Source of the DNA: Propionibacteriaceae bacterium
Lineage (GTDB): Bacteria > Actinomycetota > Actinomycetes > Propionibacteriales > Propionibacteriaceae
NCBI GenBank assembly: GCA_030539405.1
Contig: JAUNSA010000002.1
Coordinates: 13,578 to 47,189, forward strand
Length of the DNA stretch: 33,612 nt
Direction: 5' to 3'
The position numbers were made by a program, and so were the translations under genes. The notes below the pieces were generated by a model that made no database searches, was not told the origin of the DNA, and saw only the letters and a list, made by a program, of their open reading frames with translations. Each line of letters begins with the position of its first letter. Within the stretch, counting starts at the first letter, position 1. Shown here one piece after another: positions 23,973-33,612 of this stretch.

Positions 23973-23973
<1 letters not shown>
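23113..23973 (-). CDS. wzm: Polysaccharide ABC exporter permease (Wzm/RfbD type)
   Basis: A 286-residue ABC-2 type permease with six predicted membrane helices. The N-terminal amphipathic region LIVRKEVQVRYRGSVLGILW is the typical gate-helix motif of Wzm/TagG proteins. The IKKIYLPRELFPVSSLW block is the ATPase-coupling segment. GTG 23973 follows the glfT2 stop with a one-base overlap (TAGTG), and the downstream ATPase also overlaps by one base. With GlfT1/GlfT2 nearby, its cargo is probably the lipid-linked galactofuranan, as proposed for Rv3781/Rv3783 in mycobacteria. Confidence 0.92.
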
Positions 23974-29415
<5,442 letters not shown>

Positions 29416-29423
29416 GGTGCCTG

Positions 29424-29452
29424 ATCGTACGCTGCTGCTCCGCGTCTAGGCT
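29424..29452. promoter_or_regulatory. Face-to-face promoters of the galactofuranan operon and patatin gene
   Basis: Minus-strand TACGAT (29429-29424) serves the YfhO-like gene (8 nt before the ATG at 29415). Plus-strand TAGGCT (29447-29452) serves the patatin gene (6 nt before the ATG at 29459). Exactly 17 bp separate them, so each -10 lies where the other promoter's -35 would be. Neither matches a -35 consensus. Confidence 0.45.
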
Positions 29453-29458
29453 GGCGCC

Positions 29459-30406
29459 ATGCGCATCGCACTCGCCCTCGGCTCCGGCGGCGCCCGTGGC
29501 TACACCCACATCGGCGTCCTGGAGGAGGCCCAGGCGCGGGGGCACACCGTCGCGGCCATCTCCGGGACGTCCATGGGCGCGGTGATCGGGGGGCTGCAGA
29601 CTGCCGGCCGGCTGGACGCCTATGTGGACTGGGTCTCGGACCTGCGCCAGAGCGATGTGTGGCGGCTGCTCGACCCGGCCTTCACCGGGCCGGGCGTGTT
29701 CTGGGGCCAGAAGGTCATGGAGCGGGTCGCCGACCTCCTCGACGGCGCCCGGATCGAGGAGCTGCCCATCCCGTTCACCGCCGTGGCCACCGACCTGACC
29801 ACCAGCCGGGAGGTGTGGTTCCGCAAGGGCTCGGTCGCCACGGCCATGCGGGCGTCCATCGGGATCCCCAGCGTGTTCACCCCCGTGGTCGTCGGTGGAC
29901 GCCTCCTGGCCGACGGCGGCCTGCTCAACCCCGTCCCGGTGGATGCCCTCCTGGGCGTGGACGCCGACACGACCGTCGCGGTGAGCCTGTCCGGACGCCG
30001 CGCCGACGACACCACCTCCTTCCCCGTCGCCGAGGACGCCGACAGCGAGGGCGTCCTGGGTGAGATCTCGGGGCTGTTGCGGCGCGGCGTGCTGGAGTCT
30101 GACGCCGTGCGCGGCCTGCGCACCTGGTGGGCCGATCGATTCGCCCGCGAGCCCGGCGAGCCGGTCGCCCGCGACTTCGACTTCGGCGAGCTCCCCCGCG
30201 GCCTGCGGACCGCCGACGTGGTCTCGCGTTCGCTGGAGACCGCCGAGGCCCTGATCACCCGCTTCCGGATGGCCGCGAGCCCGCCGGACATCCTGATCGA
30301 GTTCCCGCTCGACATCGCCTCCACCTTCGACTTCCACCGCGCCACCGAGCTGATCGCGGCCGGCCGGTCGGCGGCGGCCGAGGCGTTCGACGCGGCCGGG
30401 TTGTAG
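29459..30406 (+). CDS. Patatin-like phospholipase (RssA type)
   Basis: A 315-residue serine hydrolase of the patatin family, predicted to hydrolyse phospholipids or related esters. It has the oxyanion loop GSGGARG (8-14), the nucleophile elbow G36-TSMG (Ser38) and the catalytic Asp152 in DGG (152-154). There is no signal peptide, so it is cytoplasmic or peripheral, like E. coli RssA. The ATG at 29459 has TAGGCT 6 nt upstream and no Shine-Dalgarno. The C-terminal part (about 190-315) is less conserved and rich in Arg, Asp and Ala. The purU start follows 11 nt after the stop, and its -10 hexamer uses this stop codon. Confidence 0.92.
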   Translation: MRIALALGSGGARGYTHIGVLEEAQARGHTVAAISGTSMGAVIGGLQTAGRLDAYVDWVSDLRQSDVWRLLDPAFTGPGVFWGQKVMERVADLLDGARIEELPIPFTAVATDLTTSREVWFRKGSVATAMRASIGIPSVFTPVVVGGRLLADGGLLNPVPVDALLGVDADTTVAVSLSGRRADDTTSFPVAEDADSEGVLGEISGLLRRGVLESDAVRGLRTWWADRFAREPGEPVARDFDFGELPRGLRTADVVSRSLETAEALITRFRMAASPPDILIEFPLDIASTFDFHRATELIAAGRSAAAEAFDAAGL

Positions 30407-30409
30407 AGT
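30404..30409 (+). promoter_or_regulatory. -10 element of purU on the patatin stop codon
   Basis: TAGAGT begins with the TAG stop of the patatin gene and ends 8 nt before GTG 30418. There is no Shine-Dalgarno in the gap, so a leaderless transcript is plausible. Confidence 0.4.
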
Positions 30410-30417
30410 CGGCCGGC

Positions 30418-31266
30418 GTGACCGGATCCTCCCACTGGGTGTTGACCCTCGAGTGCCCCGACCGCCCCGGCATCGTGCATGCCGTCAGCGGGGCCGTCGC
30501 CGCAGCCCAGGGGAACATCACCGAGTTGCAGCAGTTCAGTTCCGACACGGGGCGCTTCTTCATGCGCGTGCAGGTGCAATCGGGCTTCGAGCGCAGCGCC
30601 TTCGAGGAGTCCGTGCGCCCGCTGGCCGCCTACCTGCAGGCCCGCTGGCACCTCGACGAGGTCGGACGCCCGCGCCGCACCCTGATCCTGGCCAGCAAGG
30701 CGGCCCACTGCCTCAACGACCTGCTGTTCCGGCAGCGCTCCGGGCTGATCCCGATCGAGATCACCGGCGTGCTGGCCAACCACCCCGACCTGCGTCCGTT
30801 GGCGACGTTCTACGGCGTCCCGTTCAGCGACCACGCCGTCCTGCCGGACACCAAGGCCGACTTCGAGCGCCTGGTCCTGGAGCGGGTCGAGGCCGAGGAC
30901 ATCGAGCTCGTGGTGCTGGCGCGCTACATGCAGATCCTGTCCCCGGAGTTGTGCGAGGCCCTGCACGGCCGGGCCATCAACATCCACCACAGCTTCCTGC
31001 CCGGCTTCAAGGGGGCCAACCCCTACCGCCAGGCCCATGACCGCGGGGTCAAGCTCGTGGGAGCCACGGCCCACTTCGTGACCTCCGACCTGGACGAGGG
31101 CCCGATCGTGGAGCAGAACGTCACCCGGGTGGACCACACCAAGACGGTGCCCGAGCTCGTCGCGCTGGGCCAGGAGCAGGAGAGCCGCACCTTGGCCGAG
31201 GCGGTGCGCCTGGTGGCCGAGCACCGCGTGTTCCTCGACGGGCACCGCACGGTGATCTTCCGCTGA
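30418..31266 (+). CDS. purU: Formyltetrahydrofolate deformylase
   Basis: A 282-residue enzyme that hydrolyses 10-formyl-tetrahydrofolate to formate and tetrahydrofolate, balancing one-carbon pools and supplying formate for purine synthesis. An N-terminal ACT regulatory domain (about 5-80, LTLECPDRPGIVHAVSGAVA) precedes the formyltransferase-type catalytic domain. This has INIHHSFLPGFKGANPY, with Asn188 and His190 as active-site residues, and the catalytic Asp in SDLDEGPIVEQ (224-226). Length matches PurU. GTG 30418 is the only start that gives the ACT domain without a shadow extension. Confidence 0.95.
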   Translation: MTGSSHWVLTLECPDRPGIVHAVSGAVAAAQGNITELQQFSSDTGRFFMRVQVQSGFERSAFEESVRPLAAYLQARWHLDEVGRPRRTLILASKAAHCLNDLLFRQRSGLIPIEITGVLANHPDLRPLATFYGVPFSDHAVLPDTKADFERLVLERVEAEDIELVVLARYMQILSPELCEALHGRAINIHHSFLPGFKGANPYRQAHDRGVKLVGATAHFVTSDLDEGPIVEQNVTRVDHTKTVPELVALGQEQESRTLAEAVRLVAEHRVFLDGHRTVIFR

Positions 31267-31268
31267 AC

Positions 31269-31286
31269 TATCTCCACAAGGAGATA
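31269..31286 (+). terminator. Short hairpin after purU
   Basis: Perfect 7-bp arms TATCTCC and GGAGATA enclose an ACAA loop, starting 3 nt after the purU stop. It may protect the 3' end or weakly terminate, but no T tract follows. Confidence 0.4.
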
Positions 31287-31330
31287 CTCGACATCAAGCA
31301 TTTGTCACGGAATCACAACGATCCGCTACG

Positions 31331-31377
31331 ACACCGTGTAGTGGTGTTGACGACCTGTCGGGATGGACTACTAGGGT
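31331..31377 (+). promoter_or_regulatory. Promoter and candidate operator of the acetate permease operon
   Basis: TTGACG (31347-31352) is followed by TACTAG (31369-31374, 16-bp spacing) or TAGGGT (31372-31377, 19-bp spacing). This is the only near-consensus -35 in the window, with a leader of about 40 nt. An inverted repeat, ACACC-N7-GGTGT (31331-31347), runs into the -35; the first half also contains the palindrome ACACCGTGT. A regulator bound there would touch the -35 and could repress or activate. Confidence 0.5.
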
Positions 31378-31420
31378 GCCGCTGCCAGCAAGTCGGCGTT
31401 CCTTAACCAACGGAGGTTTC

Positions 31421-31837
31421 ATGACCGACCCGCGTCCCCCCCAGCCCTCGGACGATCCCGAGGCCCATCTGCCCCCCAGCCACAACCCGCTCCCGGAGTT
31501 GAGCGGCGGGCGCAAGACGGCCATCTCGGAGGATGCCTACCTGGCCGCTCAGGAGTCCCCTGAGTTCGACCAACTCCGGCGCAAGTTCCGCGGCTTTGCC
31601 TTCCCCATGACCGCGGCCTTCCTCGTGTGGTACTTCGCCTACGTCCTGTTGTCGGTGTACGCCAAGGACTTCATGTCCACGCCCGTGATGGGCAACGTCA
31701 ACCTCGGCGTCCTGCTGGGCCTGGCCCAGTTCGTCACGACGTTCCTGATCACGTGGCTCTACATCCGTCACATGAACAACAACATCGATCCCTTGTCCAC
31801 CCAGCTCAAGGCCAAGCTCGAGGAGACCGTGTCGTGA
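31421..31837 (+). CDS. DUF485 small membrane protein (YjcH-like, acetate permease partner)
   Basis: A 138-residue membrane protein of the DUF485 family, encoded before the cation/acetate symporter as yjcH is before actP in E. coli. A hydrophilic, Pro-rich N-terminal tail of about 45 residues precedes the conserved SPEFDQLRRKFRGFAFP motif and two membrane helices (about 65-85 and 95-118), with a short basic end. It is about 35 residues longer than E. coli YjcH because of the tail. The ATG at 31421 is set by GGAGG (31412-31416); an earlier start would lie inside the leader. The stop overlaps actP as GTGA. The family's role is unclear; it may assist the symporter. Confidence 0.9.
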   Translation: MTDPRPPQPSDDPEAHLPPSHNPLPELSGGRKTAISEDAYLAAQESPEFDQLRRKFRGFAFPMTAAFLVWYFAYVLLSVYAKDFMSTPVMGNVNLGVLLGLAQFVTTFLITWLYIRHMNNNIDPLSTQLKAKLEETVS

Positions 31838-33510
31838 CGCAGACCATCCAGCTCGGCAACCCCATCGTCAACATCATCATCTTCGCGCTGTTCGTGGTGG
31901 GCACCCTGACGGTCGTCATCAAGGTGACGGCCGGAGCCAACAAGAAGTCCTCGGGCGACTTCTACACCGGCGGCGCGCAGTTCTCGGGCAAGCAGAATGG
32001 CTTCGCCATCGCGGGCGACTACCTGTCGGCCGCGTCCTTCCTCGGCATCGTCGGCGCCATCGCCTTCTCCGGCTACGACGGTCTGCTCTACTCGATCGGC
32101 TTCCTCGTGGCCTGGCTCGTCGCCCTGCTGCTGGTGGCCGAGCCGCTGCGCAACACCGGCAAGTACACGATGGCCGATGTGCTGTCCTTCCGCGTCAAGG
32201 AGAAGCCCGTCCGCATGGCCGCGGCGATCTCGACGCTGGTCATCTCGTTCTTCTACCTGATCGCCCAGATGGCGGGCGCCGGCGGCCTGGTGTCGCTGCT
32301 GCTCGGCCTGTCCGGCGACCTGGCCCAGACCGTCGTCATCGCCCTGGTCGGCACCCTGCTCGTCGTGTACGTGCTCATCGGCGGCATGAAGGGCACCACC
32401 TGGGTGCAGATGATCAAGGCCGTCCTGCTCATCGCCGGCGCTGGCGTCATGGCGATCTGGGTGCTCGCCGCGTTCGGGTTCAACCTGTCCGCCGTGATGC
32501 AGCAGGCGATCGAGATCAACACGCCCGACATCGAGGGTCCGTCGAACCCGCTGCTGGCTCCCGGCAGCCGGTACACCGATCCGCTGGGCTTCATCTCGCT
32601 GGCCATCGCGCTGGTCCTCGGTACCGCGGGCCTGCCCCACGTGCTGATGCGCTTCTACACCGTGCCCACCGCCAAGGAGGCTCGCAGCTCGGTGACCTGG
32701 GCCATCGGCCTCATCGGCGCGTTCTACCTGTTCACCCTGGTGCTGGGCTACGGCGCCGCCGCGATCATCCCGGGCGGTCAGGACACGATCAGCACCATGC
32801 CGGGTCGCGCGAACGCGGCCGCTCCGGCACTGGCGTTCTTCCTGCCGGGCCACACGATGGTGGACGGCGTACCCGTGGGCAACGTGGGCGGCACGATCTT
32901 CCTCGCCGTCATCGCGGGCGTGGCGTTCGCCACGATCCTCGCCGTGGTCGCCGGCCTGGCGATCACCGCGTCGGCGTCCTTCGCCCATGACATCTACAGC
33001 TCGGTCATGAAGGACGGCAAGGCCGACCCGGCCCAGGAGGTCAAGGTTGCTCGTGCGACCGTGCTGGTCATCGGTGTCCTCGCCATCGGAGGTGGCATCG
33101 CGGCCAAGAGCATGAACGTGGCGTTCCTCGTGGCGCTCGCGTTCGCCATCGCAGCCTCGGCGAACCTGCCGTCGATCCTGTACTCGCTGTACTGGAAGCG
33201 GTTCAACACCCAGGGCGCGCTCTGGTCTATCTACGGTGGCCTCGCCTCGGCGATCATCCTGATCATCTTCTCCCCCGCGGTGTCGACCCCGATGGGGGCC
33301 GCCCAGCCGCTGGCGAGCGCGATGTTCCCGAACGCCTCGTTCGCGTGGTTCCCGTACGACAACCCGGCGATCGTGTCGGTTCCGCTGGCCTTCTTCCTGG
33401 GCTGGCTGGGCACGGTCCTGTCCAAGGAGGTCCCGAACGCCGGCAAGGCCGCCGAGATGGAGGTTCGCTCCATGACCGGCGCCGGCGCCGCGGGTGCCAT
33501 CGCCCACTGA
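31834..33510 (+). CDS. actP: Cation/acetate symporter (sodium:solute symporter family)
   Basis: A 558-residue sodium:solute symporter of the ActP type, expected to import acetate and perhaps other short monocarboxylates such as propionate or pyruvate, driven by Na+ or H+. Twelve to thirteen hydrophobic helices fill the chain. Conserved blocks are FYTGGAQFSGKQNGFAIAGD at the first loop, DYLSAASFLGIVGAIAFSGYDG, and GTAGLPHVLMRFYTVPTAKEA, which is typical of ActP. GTG 31834 overlaps the DUF485 stop as GTGA, so translation is coupled. In a propionic-acid type organism it may serve fermentation acid exchange, but that is inference. Confidence 0.93.
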   Translation: MTQTIQLGNPIVNIIIFALFVVGTLTVVIKVTAGANKKSSGDFYTGGAQFSGKQNGFAIAGDYLSAASFLGIVGAIAFSGYDGLLYSIGFLVAWLVALLLVAEPLRNTGKYTMADVLSFRVKEKPVRMAAAISTLVISFFYLIAQMAGAGGLVSLLLGLSGDLAQTVVIALVGTLLVVYVLIGGMKGTTWVQMIKAVLLIAGAGVMAIWVLAAFGFNLSAVMQQAIEINTPDIEGPSNPLLAPGSRYTDPLGFISLAIALVLGTAGLPHVLMRFYTVPTAKEARSSVTWAIGLIGAFYLFTLVLGYGAAAIIPGGQDTISTMPGRANAAAPALAFFLPGHTMVDGVPVGNVGGTIFLAVIAGVAFATILAVVAGLAITASASFAHDIYSSVMKDGKADPAQEVKVARATVLVIGVLAIGGGIAAKSMNVAFLVALAFAIAASANLPSILYSLYWKRFNTQGALWSIYGGLASAIILIIFSPAVSTPMGAAQPLASAMFPNASFAWFPYDNPAIVSVPLAFFLGWLGTVLSKEVPNAGKAAEMEVRSMTGAGAAGAIAH

Positions 33511-33530
33511 GTCGGTTCTCTCACCGGCAG

Positions 33531-33560
33531 GGCCGCGACGACCACCGGGCGTCGCGGGCC
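33531..33560 (+). terminator. Hairpin downstream of actP
   Basis: Arms at 33531-33540 and 33550-33560 pair over 10 bp with one bulged G and a 9-nt loop, beginning 21 nt after the actP stop. No T tract follows; the sequence beyond is G-rich. In high-GC actinobacteria such hairpins can end transcription without a U tail. Confidence 0.5.
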
Positions 33561-33612
33561 GGCAGCGGCGGCGGGGGGGTGGGGTGCCGCCTAGCAGAGC
33601 CTGCGCTGCCCC

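Noticed and set aside
31301-31318. CRP/GlxR-like site TTGTCACGGAATCACAA upstream of the acetate operon
   Set aside because: The half-sites TGTCA and TCACA are 5 nt apart rather than 6 and one is imperfect, so it does not fit the consensus.
31768-33507. A 579-codon minus-strand frame opposite actP
   Set aside because: Antisense shadow of a conserved symporter; composition is Asp/Arg/Gly/His rich with no membrane or catalytic pattern.

Overview
The window is high-GC DNA (about 70% G+C by eye) from an actinobacterium. The signs are frequent GTG starts, short overlaps between co-directional genes, many apparently leaderless genes, a DinB/MDMPI-type protein of the mycothiol-using actinobacterial kind, and a GlfT1/GlfT2/Glf galactofuranan gene set. 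A member of the Propionibacteriaceae or a near relative is my best guess, but I cannot prove it from sequence alone. It reads as ordinary chromosome with one small accessory insertion. I see no phage, IS element, CRISPR array, rRNA or tRNA.

Layout. (1) 1-4923: partial rpsB (minus); a 500-nt gene-free stretch with its promoter and structured leader, a C10 tract and a twin-palindrome repeat; a two-gene MazEF-type toxin-antitoxin module with its own operator; a secreted protein with two M23 domains; a DUF1801 protein; xerC; and def. Actinobacterial rpsB often has an M23 peptidase and xerC nearby, so the toxin-antitoxin module looks inserted into a conserved block. (2) 4928-9285: a SpoU methyltransferase coupled to a DinB/MDMPI protein and a CPBP protease, then a divergent SBF-like transporter and an O-methyltransferase. 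(3) 8617-17826 (minus): a nucleoside uptake and salvage operon (BmpA-type lipoprotein, ABC ATPase, two permeases, cdd, add), followed by metG and the O-methyltransferase. (4) 17961-20485: a phosphotransferase coupled to a CNNM/CorC-type membrane protein. (5) 20546-29415: a cell-wall galactofuranan locus, with two GT2 genes on plus facing a five-gene minus operon in which every junction overlaps (membrane GT-C/YfhO-like protein, glf, glfT2, wzm, wzt). (6) 29459-33510 (plus): a patatin-like protein, purU, and a DUF485-actP acetate uptake pair.

How the genes work together. The galactofuranan locus contains a mutase making UDP-Galf, an initiating and a polymerising galactofuranosyltransferase, and an ABC exporter, plus a large membrane protein of uncertain role. 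The nucleoside operon links import to deamination of cytidine and adenosine.

The most unusual non-coding signal is regulatory. At least eleven genes have a TANNNT hexamer 6-8 nt before the start codon, which predicts leaderless transcripts. In three cases the hexamer is built on the stop codon of the gene upstream. The 7-mer GGACGCC is also strongly over-represented on both strands. I did not find a clear, wholly new defence or mobile system. The best candidates for undescribed biology are the non-mycolate galactofuranan operon with its GT-C partner, the tandem-M23 protein and the twin-palindrome repeat.
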